In this document: positions 32,510 through 40,723 of the stretch, piece after piece
Position numbering within the stretch: position 1 is the stretch's first letter
Layout: the number at the start of each line of letters is the position of its first letter
NCBI RefSeq assembly: GCF_034653275.1
Contig: NZ_JAYEES010000004.1
Span: 1,364,001-1,428,000, forward strand
Reading direction: 5' to 3'
Source: Nitrospirillum sp034653275
GTDB lineage: Bacteria > Pseudomonadota > Alphaproteobacteria > Azospirillales > Azospirillaceae
DNA: 64,000 nt
Notes under the pieces: generated by a model
Told to the model about the DNA's origin: nothing
Databases searched by the model: none
Seen by the model: the letters and a program-made list of their open reading frames with translations, nothing else
Made by a program: the position numbers and the translations under genes

Positions 32510-34276
32510 TCAAGACTTACGCCAAAAAGCGCCGGTCCAGTCGATCATGGTGATGGGGGTGGTGATGCCGCGCGCCGACCTGAACGCGTCCACGGCCTGG
32601 GCGCATTGGCCCAAGCCGCCGTAATCGTCGATGATGATGAAGCCGCCGGGCGAAACACGATCATAGAGCGCCTCCAGGGCCTGCAGGGTGGAGCTGTAAA
32701 GGTCGCCATCCAGGCGCAGCACCGCCAATTGTTCAACGGCGCAACCGGCCAGGGTGTCGGCGAAGAAACCTGGAACAAAGCGCACGCGGGCATCCAGCAG
32801 GCCGAAATCGGCGAACGCCCGCTCCACCCGGTGCTGGGATACGGCCAAGGAGGGGTAGTGCTCACGGGAAAGATCCAGGTCCTGGTCTTCCGGTTGCGAG
32901 GGCGGGGGCAGGCCGACAAATGAATCCGCGACCCAGACATTGCGGTCCCGACCCCCGCTCAGGTCCAGGACGGCCTTCATCAACAGGCAGGCACCCCCGC
33001 GCCAAACACCGCATTCCATGAGGTCGCCCGCCACCCCGTCGCCCAAGGCGGTGGTCACGCACCATTCCAGATGGTCCAAACGCCGGCGCCCGATCATGGT
33101 GTAGCCCAGGGGCGGGCCGGCCTTCGCTGTCATGGTGTCCAGACCAACCGCACGGGCACGGCGTTTTTCCTCCAGCGCCAGGGCCAACTGGCCCGGCACG
33201 TCATACAAGGTGTCCGTCCAGAACGCGGCCGGCACCTCTTTCATGCCGCGCAACGCATCGAGGGCGACCTCGGTTTCAAGGCCGGTCTCATTCAGCAAAA
33301 CCGCCTTCAAAAGACGCAGGTAGCGCTCGCCCGCGTCGGGGCCGACCCTGACGGCCGTCGCGACTTCGGACGGGGCGGCGCCGCTGGACGCGATCTGGCG
33401 GTGATACGTTTCGGCCGCCGCCCGCGACACCGGTCCGAAATAACTGCGTTCCGCATCCACCACCCGGATCCGGCCCCGCAGGCGGTAATATTCCCGGGCC
33501 GCGTTCTTGTAGACGTCCAACGAGGCGGCGTTGGTGTGGGTGCCCCCATGAATTTGGTGGAACACCCCCTCCCCCAACACGGTCACCTGATGGGTGCCGG
33601 GATGGTCCAGGGCCCGCACCAGCAGATCGGCATTGGCGGCCCCGCCGCCGGGACTTTCGAAGGCCGGATCATAGCCCCCGAGGTCTTGCCAAAGATCGCG
33701 GCGCATGAACAGGAGGTTGCTTTCGCTCAAGGGGGCAAACCAACCCCGGGAGGTATTCTCGACAAAGGGGCTGATATCGAACAGGCGATAGCCGTTGTTT
33801 CGCCAGTCGATACCGTCCAGCAGCCGGTCTTCCCAGGCGGCATCATAGCCGTGCTGCATGTTGAGCCACTGGGGGCCGGGCCCCAGCTGGAAGGACAGGG
33901 TGGTCACCACCGCGGCGGGATCGGTGCGCGCGGCCCGGCGGCAGGCGTCCAGCAACCCGGGACTGGCCATCCGGGCGCCGTCGATGTTGACCCCCACCAA
34001 GGGGGCCGCCGCCAGGGTCAGGCCATGGTTGATGGCCCGCACGGGTGACGGGGTGGGGTTGGGAAAGGAATGGATCCGCAGGTTCATGCCCAGATGGGCG
34101 AAGTCCTCGACCCTGGGCGGATGGCGGGACCCGTTGTCGATGACGATGACCTCGTAATCCGCCGCCGCGATGCCCTGTTGATAGCGCGGCGACAGGCTGT
34201 ACAGCGTGCGCGGCAGTTCCCGCGCCATCTCGTAACTGATGACGATCAAGCTCAGTTCGGGACTTTTGGCGCTCAT
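32510..34276 (-). CDS. GT2 glycosyltransferase fused to a TylF-type O-methyltransferase
   Basis: The 588-residue protein overlaps the ACP gene by ATGA. Residues 1-300 are a GT-A family 2 glycosyltransferase (LSLIVISYEMARELPRTLYSL, YEVIVIDNGS, VGVNIDGARMASPGLLDA, LGGYDPAFESPGGG; metal-binding region N-I-D-G). Residues about 375-588 match TylF/MycF macrocin O-methyltransferases (RLDHLEWCVTTAL, GDLMECGVWRGGACLLMKAVL, VWVADSFVGLPPP, RLDGDLYSSTLQALEALYDRVSPGGFIIIDDYG with the DD pair). One polypeptide would add a sugar and methylate it, coupling chain growth to decoration. Confidence 0.85.
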   Translation of the reverse strand: MSAKSPELSLIVISYEMARELPRTLYSLSPRYQQGIAAADYEVIVIDNGSRHPPRVEDFAHLGMNLRIHSFPNPTPSPVRAINHGLTLAAAPLVGVNIDGARMASPGLLDACRRAARTDPAAVVTTLSFQLGPGPQWLNMQHGYDAAWEDRLLDGIDWRNNGYRLFDISPFVENTSRGWFAPLSESNLLFMRRDLWQDLGGYDPAFESPGGGAANADLLVRALDHPGTHQVTVLGEGVFHQIHGGTHTNAASLDVYKNAAREYYRLRGRIRVVDAERSYFGPVSRAAAETYHRQIASSGAAPSEVATAVRVGPDAGERYLRLLKAVLLNETGLETEVALDALRGMKEVPAAFWTDTLYDVPGQLALALEEKRRARAVGLDTMTAKAGPPLGYTMIGRRRLDHLEWCVTTALGDGVAGDLMECGVWRGGACLLMKAVLDLSGGRDRNVWVADSFVGLPPPSQPEDQDLDLSREHYPSLAVSQHRVERAFADFGLLDARVRFVPGFFADTLAGCAVEQLAVLRLDGDLYSSTLQALEALYDRVSPGGFIIIDDYGGLGQCAQAVDAFRSARGITTPITMIDWTGAFWRKS

Positions 34277-34521
34277 TCGACGATACCGTTGGCCTGCAAG
34301 TCGGCGATCAGACCATCGATGGTGGAGTTGCGCAGGAACAGCGCGGCCTCGATCTCCACGTTGAAATGCTCTTCCAGGGCGCCCGCCATCACGACCGCGT
34401 CAACGGAATCCAACCCCATGACATGGAAGAGGGTGTCCCCCTTGATCTCGGCCTCATTGACATCGAGAAGAGAGACGAGAAAACCGACGATCCACGTTCT
34501 GACCGCATCTGACTTCAACAT
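34273..34521 (-). CDS. Acyl carrier protein
   Basis: The 82-residue acidic four-helix protein carries the phosphopantetheine site in VMGLDSVDAVVMAGALEEHF; Ser39 is the attachment residue. AGGGA precedes the ATG. It lies between the P450 gene (40 bp upstream) and the GT2-methyltransferase gene (ATGA overlap), not among fatty-acid synthase genes, so it is a dedicated carrier. It would receive an acyl group from the fatty-acyl-AMP ligase in the same run and present it to the P450 and then to the thioesterase (inference). No phosphopantetheinyl transferase is nearby. Confidence 0.9.
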   Translation of the reverse strand: MLKSDAVRTWIVGFLVSLLDVNEAEIKGDTLFHVMGLDSVDAVVMAGALEEHFNVEIEAALFLRNSTIDGLIADLQANGIVE

Positions 34522-34561
34522 AAGTCCCTGCCTTAGGATGATCTTGGAAACCGATTGGTTA

Positions 34562-35770
34562 TTAGAGCCGCACGGGAAGGCTTCTCATGCGCCGCTGATT
34601 GTGATGGGGCCGCCACTCGGGCTTTTCCAAGCCGACGCTGGGGCGGGGCCCCTTGAGAACCGCGCCCAGGGCGATCGCCGCCTCCATACGGGCCACCCAT
34701 CCCCCCAAACAATGATGCAGACCGCCGCCGAGGGACAGCACCGGCTGACCCGCGCGACCCGGCAGAAACCGGTCGGGATCCGGATAGACACCAGGGTCCC
34801 GATTGGCGGCGGCGATCATCAGGATGATGTGCTGGCCTGCCTTGATCGTGCGATCGGCGATCATCAGCTCCCCCTTCGCCCGGCGGCGGACCTGTTGAAT
34901 GGGGGGTTCCAGCCGCAGCGCCTCGTCCACCGCGCCGGGGATCAGATCAGAATGGGCCGCCACACGGTCGTACTGTTCGGGATGGCTCAGAAGCAACCAC
35001 AGCCCATTGCCGATCAGCGCCGCCGTGGTCTCGAACCCGGCCATGAACACAAAGCTGGCCAGGGCCGCCAGCCGGTCATCATCCAAGGGGCGCTCCGCGT
35101 CGCCATTCAGGCCGACCAGCAGGGAAAGGCCGTCATCCGCCGGTTCACGGCGGCGCTCGGCGATGCGATCCCGCAAGAAGGCGTGCGCTTTCTCAAGACT
35201 TATATTCGCCGCCCGGTAGTCCCGAATTGAACATCCCCGGTTCAGGATGACCGGTACGCCGGCCAGGGTCACGGCAAGCCAGCGCGCCTCATCGTCGGCA
35301 AGGCCGAAGAGCCACCCCATGAAAAGCGGCGGCAACGGATCGGCGTAATCGCCCATCAGGTCGATGCCCCCATCCCGGGCCAGCGGGGCGATGAGGCGAT
35401 CGGCGATGCCCGCCACCGCGGCGGCGCAACTGGCTTGGGACCGAAAGGCCAGAAGGCGCGCGACGAGGGAGCGCAACGGCCCGTGCGAGGGCGGGTTGCG
35501 GAAGAACAGGACCATGTCCAAGAGGCGAAGCAACTCAACCGGCTCGTCTCCCAGGGCGCGGGACACGTCCCCGACGTATTGCCCAAGATCGAGGGTCAGA
35601 AGATTGGAATTGGCGAAAGCCTCACACACTTCACGACGGCCCAGAACAACCCAGGCCTGTTCCGCATCAGTCCAGAAGATGGGCGCCTGCTCGCGCAGCG
35701 TGGCATAGACCGGATAGGGGTCATCCCGCAGGATGGGCGCCAGGCTGTTGAAGGATGCAAGATCAGCCAT
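34562..35770 (-). CDS. Cytochrome P450 of the carrier-lipid cluster
   Basis: The 402-residue soluble bacterial P450 has I-helix AGFETT (residues 244-249), E-x-x-R EALR (283-286), and haem loop SLGGGLHHCLGG with Cys354 as thiolate ligand; the usual Phe seven residues before Cys is Leu. The start overlaps the fatty-acyl-AMP ligase gene by 8 bp and the ACP is next. P450s placed with a ligase and an ACP usually act on the carrier-bound acyl chain (hydroxylation, desaturation or cleavage). No redox partner is within the cluster; the ferredoxin and reductase at 47004-49624 are the nearest candidates. Confidence 0.9.
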   Translation of the reverse strand: MADLASFNSLAPILRDDPYPVYATLREQAPIFWTDAEQAWVVLGRREVCEAFANSNLLTLDLGQYVGDVSRALGDEPVELLRLLDMVLFFRNPPSHGPLRSLVARLLAFRSQASCAAAVAGIADRLIAPLARDGGIDLMGDYADPLPPLFMGWLFGLADDEARWLAVTLAGVPVILNRGCSIRDYRAANISLEKAHAFLRDRIAERRREPADDGLSLLVGLNGDAERPLDDDRLAALASFVFMAGFETTAALIGNGLWLLLSHPEQYDRVAAHSDLIPGAVDEALRLEPPIQQVRRRAKGELMIADRTIKAGQHIILMIAAANRDPGVYPDPDRFLPGRAGQPVLSLGGGLHHCLGGWVARMEAAIALGAVLKGPRPSVGLEKPEWRPHHNQRRMRSLPVRL

Positions 35771-37586
35771 TGGCCCCGTCCCTCCGTGCCTGGGAGGTGG
35801 GAATGCGCCCCGGACCGGCGGCCTGATCGGAATCCACCCCAGGATCCTCGGGTCGCGGCGGCGTGTCCAGACGGAAGGGTGCCAGGTCGTCAGCGAGATA
35901 GGCCGCCCGACAGGCGCCGCGACGGATTTTGTTGCTGGTGGTGCGGGGCAAGGCGCCGGGCCGCACCAGCACGACGTTCAAAGGGCGCATGCCGAAGATC
36001 TCGCAAATCGCGGCCGATACGGCCTGGGCGGCACGCTCCAGATCCGGATCGGCAAGATGGCCGCGTTTCACTTCCTGAAGGACGACCAGCCCTTCCGCCC
36101 CATCGTGATCGACGGCGAAGGCCGCGGCAGTCCCGGCCAGTGCCGGATGGGCGCGGCAGGCGGCAGCCTCGATATCTTCCGGATGGTGCTTGGCGCCCCT
36201 GACGATGACCACCTCCTTCAAGCGGCCCACGATGACCAGGTCGCGGCCCCGCATCAGTCCCAGGTCCCCCGTGCGCAGGAAGGGCCCGGCGTCGGAATCA
36301 TTGGAAAGCCGGGCCTGGAACGTCGTCTGGGACCGGTCCCGTTGCCGCCAGTATCCCGCCCCCACATGGGGGCCGGCCACCCAAACCTCGCCCACCTGAC
36401 CTTCAGGGACGCGGTGGCGGCTCTCCGGATCGACGATGGCCAGAACCTGCCCGTCGCCGCCCTGCCCACAGATCACGCGCTCCATCCCATTGGCCGTTCC
36501 ATCGGCCCGCGAGGAAGCGTTGGGGGCATGCGCGCAGGCAAGGCCGCTTCCCGCCGGTCCACCGGAGACGAACAGCGTCGCTTCGGCCAGCCCATAGCAT
36601 GGGAAAAGCGCCTTGGGATCAAAGCCGGCGGGGGCCGCCCCCTGGGCAAAGCGGCGCAGATCATCCGCCCGCACCGGTTCAGCGCCGCAAAAGGCGACCC
36701 GCCAGGATCGCAAATCCAACCCGCGCAGTTGGTCGGGGCGGATACGGTCAGCGCATAGGGCATAGGCGAAATTGGGGCCGCCACTGCTGGTCCCGCCATG
36801 GCGGGCGATGGCCTGCAGCCAGCGCAACGGCCGTTGAATGAAATCAAGCGGCGACATCAGCACCGCAAGGCCACCCACGTACAGGGGCTGAAGCAGCCCG
36901 CCCACCAGCCCCATGTCATGGAACAAGGGCAACCAGCTGACCATGCGCGTATCGGCGTCATGACCGAAGGCGGTGCGGATCATCTCCATATTGGCCAGCA
37001 GGTTGCCATGGGTCACGACCACGCCCCGGGGGTCGGCGGTCGAACCGGATGTGTATTGCAGGAACGCCGGGTCCCCGGCCTGGACGGCCACCGGCGTCCA
37101 GGGGTGCGTATCACCCGGACTTTCTTCCCCATCGGTCACCATCCAGGGGATGCCCGACAGCTCCGCCGGGAAGGTGCTGCGGATCGTCTCGTCGGCGGCC
37201 AGGGCGGCGCATGTCAGAACCAGACAGGGGCCGGCGTCGGTGGCGATGGCCGCGATCCGGCGTGCCGAGCGGGACGGCGTGATGAAGGGCGTCGGAACGG
37301 CGATGGCGCCGGCGTAAAGGCAGGCGTAAAAGCCGACGATGAACGGAATGCCCGCGGGATAGACCAACAGCACGGTCTGCCCTTGGGCGCCCTTGCGCAC
37401 CAGTCGGGCCGCCAGGGCCTGGACCTGCCGGTCCAGCTCCGCATACGTCAGGCAGGCCCCCTCGCCCTCGCCCCGCTCCAGGAAACGCAACGCGATCTTG
37501 TCCGGAACGGTATCGGCGTGGTGACGCAGCACCTCGGCCAGGCTGGCATGTCCGTTGCGGGAAGAAGCTTCCGGGCGGGCGTCCAC
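35763..37586 (-). CDS. Fatty-acyl-AMP ligase (FAAL-type AMP-binding enzyme)
   Basis: A GTG at 37586, two bases past the previous stop and behind GGGGAGGG, gives 607 residues. Signature blocks: LTYAELDRQVQALA (about 46), the phosphate loop FLQYTSGSTADPRGVVVTHGN (about 175), the FAAL motif WLPLFHDMGLVGG (about 215), CYGLAEATLF (about 330), RTGDLG (about 435) and the K-like C-terminal TTSNKIRRGACR. The W-L-P-x-x-H-D-M-G-L form marks fatty-acyl-AMP ligases rather than acyl-CoA synthetases. It activates a fatty acid as acyl-AMP and loads it on an ACP, here surely the one at 34273. A proline/aspartate-rich tail of about 30 residues is unstructured. Confidence 0.88.
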   Translation of the reverse strand: MDARPEASSRNGHASLAEVLRHHADTVPDKIALRFLERGEGEGACLTYAELDRQVQALAARLVRKGAQGQTVLLVYPAGIPFIVGFYACLYAGAIAVPTPFITPSRSARRIAAIATDAGPCLVLTCAALAADETIRSTFPAELSGIPWMVTDGEESPGDTHPWTPVAVQAGDPAFLQYTSGSTADPRGVVVTHGNLLANMEMIRTAFGHDADTRMVSWLPLFHDMGLVGGLLQPLYVGGLAVLMSPLDFIQRPLRWLQAIARHGGTSSGGPNFAYALCADRIRPDQLRGLDLRSWRVAFCGAEPVRADDLRRFAQGAAPAGFDPKALFPCYGLAEATLFVSGGPAGSGLACAHAPNASSRADGTANGMERVICGQGGDGQVLAIVDPESRHRVPEGQVGEVWVAGPHVGAGYWRQRDRSQTTFQARLSNDSDAGPFLRTGDLGLMRGRDLVIVGRLKEVVIVRGAKHHPEDIEAAACRAHPALAGTAAAFAVDHDGAEGLVVLQEVKRGHLADPDLERAAQAVSAAICEIFGMRPLNVVLVRPGALPRTTSNKIRRGACRAAYLADDLAPFRLDTPPRPEDPGVDSDQAAGPGRIPTSQARRDGANG

Positions 37587-37588
37587 CG

Positions 37589-38533
37589 CTATTGCCCTCC
37601 CCGCTGGAATCGCGACACCGCTTCGGTGGAGGGGCTGAGGGCCAGGTCGGCGCCCACGTCGCACCGGCTGCATACCCGCATTTCGGCACGGCGCAGAGCC
37701 AAGCTCTCAAGAAAGTCGGCGCGCTTGGGACCGGCGAACAGGGCGCTGTACCGGCTTTCCCCAAGGTTCCCCAGGAGACCGGCGCCAGGGTGGAAGCAAC
37801 ACGGAACGATATTTCCGCGATGATCCACATAAAGGTTGCCCGGGTCTGCCGCTATCGCGCAGCCCCCCTGGCCCATCGGGGGCTTGTCCCGGGCCCGGTC
37901 CCTCAAGCTGTCGGGCAGTTGGATCCAGCCGCGGAATTCCGGATGCACGCCGTAGGGCTTGAGCACCTCCCGCCAGCGCACTCGATCCTCAGGGCTGTCG
38001 ATGACGCATCGCGCCTGCAAACGAAGGGTCGGGTATCGGGCGGCCAAATCCCGGGCGAAGGATAGGAAGGACATGAGCTTGGACCATTTGGCCGGCGGCC
38101 GCAGGGCCTCATACTGGGCCGGCGTGCCATCGCCGTCGCAGCTGATGGTCAGCAGATTGACCGCCCCCATCGCCACCAGCGCCTCAAGCCTATCCTCCGC
38201 ATTGCACTGGGCGTTTGTGGAAATTTCCGTCCAGTGGATCTTGATCGGGCCGTCGAGCAGAATGCGCCCAAGTTCTTCGAGCTGGGGATGCAGCAGCGGT
38301 TCCCCATAGTTGAAGAGGCGCAGCAAGGTAATCTTCCGCACGTCTATATTCGCGAGGCAGCGCCGGAACAGGTCGGGCGCAATGAATTCGGGCCGTGGGT
38401 CCAACCCCGAGTTGGGACAGCCCAGGCAGCGCAATTGGCAGCCGCCCACGACGTCGAAATGAACGGTGCTAAGCCGTTGTTGCAGCGGATGTGACTGCGG
38501 ATAAACCGATTGAGGCTTGGTCGGGGCTGGCAT
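37589..38533 (-). CDS. Radical SAM enzyme with SPASM-type C-terminus
   Basis: This 314-residue protein starts at an ATG behind GAGGATCC. The 4Fe-4S motif C-x3-C-x2-C is C32, C36, C39 in VVGGCQLRCLGCPNSG; FNYGEPLLHP is the SAM-binding GEP-like block. Extra cysteines at the C-terminus (GGCAIAA, IVPCCFHPG, CSRCDVG) suit an auxiliary SPASM cluster. It lies just upstream of the acyl-AMP ligase gene. Members of this type in surface-polysaccharide regions have unassigned roles; dehydrogenation, epimerisation or methylthio chemistry on a sugar are possible. A hairpin in the 159-bp gap upstream may separate it from the glycosyltransferase genes. Confidence 0.85.
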   Translation of the reverse strand: MPAPTKPQSVYPQSHPLQQRLSTVHFDVVGGCQLRCLGCPNSGLDPRPEFIAPDLFRRCLANIDVRKITLLRLFNYGEPLLHPQLEELGRILLDGPIKIHWTEISTNAQCNAEDRLEALVAMGAVNLLTISCDGDGTPAQYEALRPPAKWSKLMSFLSFARDLAARYPTLRLQARCVIDSPEDRVRWREVLKPYGVHPEFRGWIQLPDSLRDRARDKPPMGQGGCAIAADPGNLYVDHRGNIVPCCFHPGAGLLGNLGESRYSALFAGPKRADFLESLALRRAEMRVCSRCDVGADLALSPSTEAVSRFQRGGQ

Positions 38534-38634
38534 GGATCCTCGTACTCGCTGCGGATGAAGCCCCTAAGGCGCTCAGAAGCTGACTTGATCGACCCTCGCG
38601 GCCATGACCCTGTTCAGATTCCCCAAAAGCAATA

Positions 38635-38653
38635 CCCCTCATACTGTAGGGGC
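38635..38653 (-). terminator. Weak hairpin with U-rich tail between glycosyltransferase and radical SAM genes
   Basis: On the minus strand CCCCT (38653-38649) pairs with AGGGG (38639-38635) around a 9-base loop and is followed by TATTGCTTTT. The stem is only 5 bp, so it would at most reduce read-through. Confidence 0.3.
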
Positions 38654-38692
38654 CTGGATGACGTCAAAGGTATGGCGCGCCGAACGCCCCGG

Positions 38693-40720
38693 CTACTGGC
38701 CCCGGCGCTCCTGCAGCAAGCGCAGGACGCGGTCGCGCTGCTCCGTCACGATCCGCAGTTGTTCGTCCGTTTGACGCCACAGCTCGAGCCGCTCCTGCGC
38801 CTGGATAGCCATGGCCGTCACGCGGGCCCGTAGGTCATCCCGTTCATGACCCAGCAGCAGCGACCGGTACGTCAGCACCTGGGCGGCGATCTGGATGCGC
38901 ATCCCGTCCAAATCCGCCAGGAGGGATGCCTGACCATCGTCCTGCGACAGCGCCCCCAGCAAGTAATACAGGCGGCCGATGTCGAAGGGCGCCTCCGCGA
39001 CGTCGCCTGCCGGCCCCGCGGCGCGGACCAGATCGGGGCGGATGGTCGGCCCTTCCGTTCCCTCCGCGGCTGGCGCGACGCCCTCGGGCAGACGCTGCCG
39101 GATCGCCGACAAGACCACCGGGTCGCCGCCTGTGACCATGGCATCGAAATGCAGCCAAACCCTGGGCCGCCCGCGGGTTTGCGCCTCGGCCTCCAAATTA
39201 TGCAGGGCCCACAGCAGGTGGCTGTGCGCGGCGCTGAATCCGTCGCGCCGCGCCAGGGAGCGCGCCACGGACCAGGGATCGCGGAGAACATGCAGGTAGC
39301 AGATGCGCGCCGGCAACGCATCGAGGTGGGGCTGCCAGAACGACAGGGTGCGGCACAGCCGGGGGTCCTTCATGAACCAAAGCGGCCGCCCGCGCGAGAG
39401 GCCCCTGAGGAAAGCGGCCGCCCGGTTCGCGAAGACGGCGCCCGCCCGCTGGATATCCTGGCCGGAAACAGCATCAATGGTGCGCCAGTCGGTTCCGGCG
39501 GCGGCCAGCAGCAGGTCGTTAAGGGTGACCAACTCCTCATGTTCCCAATAGCCGTCAGCGTTGTCCTGGCTGGCCTGGATGAACCGGTCGTCCGCGCAAA
39601 CGCCACGGCCGCCAAACCAACCGGCGAGCGCCGACGTCCCGCTGCGGTGCATGCCCATGACGATGAAGCCGGTGGCGGCCTGCCTCACAAGCTCCGGCTT
39701 TTCCCGCAGCAGCCAGTCGAAATACGATTTGGCCCCCGTGCGCAAGGGCTGGGGGAAGGCGGTGGCCAGCCCCAGGTCATCCCGGAACGGCAGGCGCATG
39801 GCTTTGGAAACCGCGATGCCGTTGTCGAACCGACCATAGGCCCACCAGCCTTCGGGAATGCCGGGCACTCCCTGCGCGGCGATGGCCCGTTTGTACCACT
39901 GCCAAATCTCGTGGACATGGGGGTTGCCGTCAGCGTAGCGCGCGGTCATCGCGTCGCCGTCCGCGTTCACCTTGGTGAAATGATAGAATTTCAGGGGGCT
40001 GCCATTGACCCTGATGTCGCCGTCCCGTCCGATCTCAACCCGTCGAAGGCTCAGGTTCCAGCTGGCGACATTGCACCCGGGGTCGCGCACGACGTGGACC
40101 CCATCGAAAAAGGCCGGCACCAGATCACACCATTTCTGATCGGTGAACAGCCCCGCCGCCGGGTCGTTGTAACAGGCTTGCCGCAGCATGTCGGCCCACC
40201 AGCCGGCGAAGCGGCGGCCTTCCGGCCCATTCCGCACGGCAATGAAACCCAGGTTGTAGGTACCATGCCGGAGCGACCCCAGCTCATTATCGGCGATGGC
40301 GGACCGGGTGTCGTTGGGATCGATCTGATGCGGCGTCAGCAGGATGGCGCCGTCGTCCAGCCGGGCCAACACATCATCCAGGGATGAAAACACCGCGATG
40401 TCGGGATCAAGATAGACGACGGTGTCGCACCCCTGCCGCAACATCTCCACCAGCATCGGGCCCTTCACGGCCGTGCAGGCCTCCACCAGGTCATGACGGA
40501 AAATCCAACTGTCGAAGGAGGGGATGCCAAGGTCGCGGGCGAAAACCACCCGGTCGAACCCGGCATGGGCCTCTTCCGCCGGCACACCCTCCGGCAGGTC
40601 ATCGACTATCAGGGCCCAAATGGTCCAGTCGGGATGAACTTGGCGCAGGGTTTGGGCCAACACCCGGGCCCGGGAAAGATAGGTGTAAGTGAAGCTGGTG
40701 AAGCAATGGACGCCGGTCAT
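38693..40720 (-). CDS. Glycosyltransferase-sulfotransferase fusion protein
   Basis: The product has 675 residues. Residues 1-340 form a GT-A glycosyltransferase (CFTSFTYTYLSRARVLAQTL; D-x-D in VVYLDPDIAVF, D105/D107; LFTDQKWCDLVP; LKFYHFTKVN), similar to bacterial GT8-like nucleotide-sugar transferases. Residues about 350-575 are a PAPS sulfotransferase: 5'-phosphosulfate loop GMHRSGTSALAGWF and 3'-phosphate region VLRDPWSVARSLARRDG. Residues 600-675 form a coiled coil (QERLELWRQTDEQLRIVTEQRDRVLRLLQ). Sugar addition and sulfation would be joined in one chain. It follows the large glycosyltransferase gene by 3 bp. Confidence 0.8.
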   Translation of the reverse strand: MTGVHCFTSFTYTYLSRARVLAQTLRQVHPDWTIWALIVDDLPEGVPAEEAHAGFDRVVFARDLGIPSFDSWIFRHDLVEACTAVKGPMLVEMLRQGCDTVVYLDPDIAVFSSLDDVLARLDDGAILLTPHQIDPNDTRSAIADNELGSLRHGTYNLGFIAVRNGPEGRRFAGWWADMLRQACYNDPAAGLFTDQKWCDLVPAFFDGVHVVRDPGCNVASWNLSLRRVEIGRDGDIRVNGSPLKFYHFTKVNADGDAMTARYADGNPHVHEIWQWYKRAIAAQGVPGIPEGWWAYGRFDNGIAVSKAMRLPFRDDLGLATAFPQPLRTGAKSYFDWLLREKPELVRQAATGFIVMGMHRSGTSALAGWFGGRGVCADDRFIQASQDNADGYWEHEELVTLNDLLLAAAGTDWRTIDAVSGQDIQRAGAVFANRAAAFLRGLSRGRPLWFMKDPRLCRTLSFWQPHLDALPARICYLHVLRDPWSVARSLARRDGFSAAHSHLLWALHNLEAEAQTRGRPRVWLHFDAMVTGGDPVVLSAIRQRLPEGVAPAAEGTEGPTIRPDLVRAAGPAGDVAEAPFDIGRLYYLLGALSQDDGQASLLADLDGMRIQIAAQVLTYRSLLLGHERDDLRARVTAMAIQAQERLELWRQTDEQLRIVTEQRDRVLRLLQERRGQ

Positions 40721-40723
40721 GCC

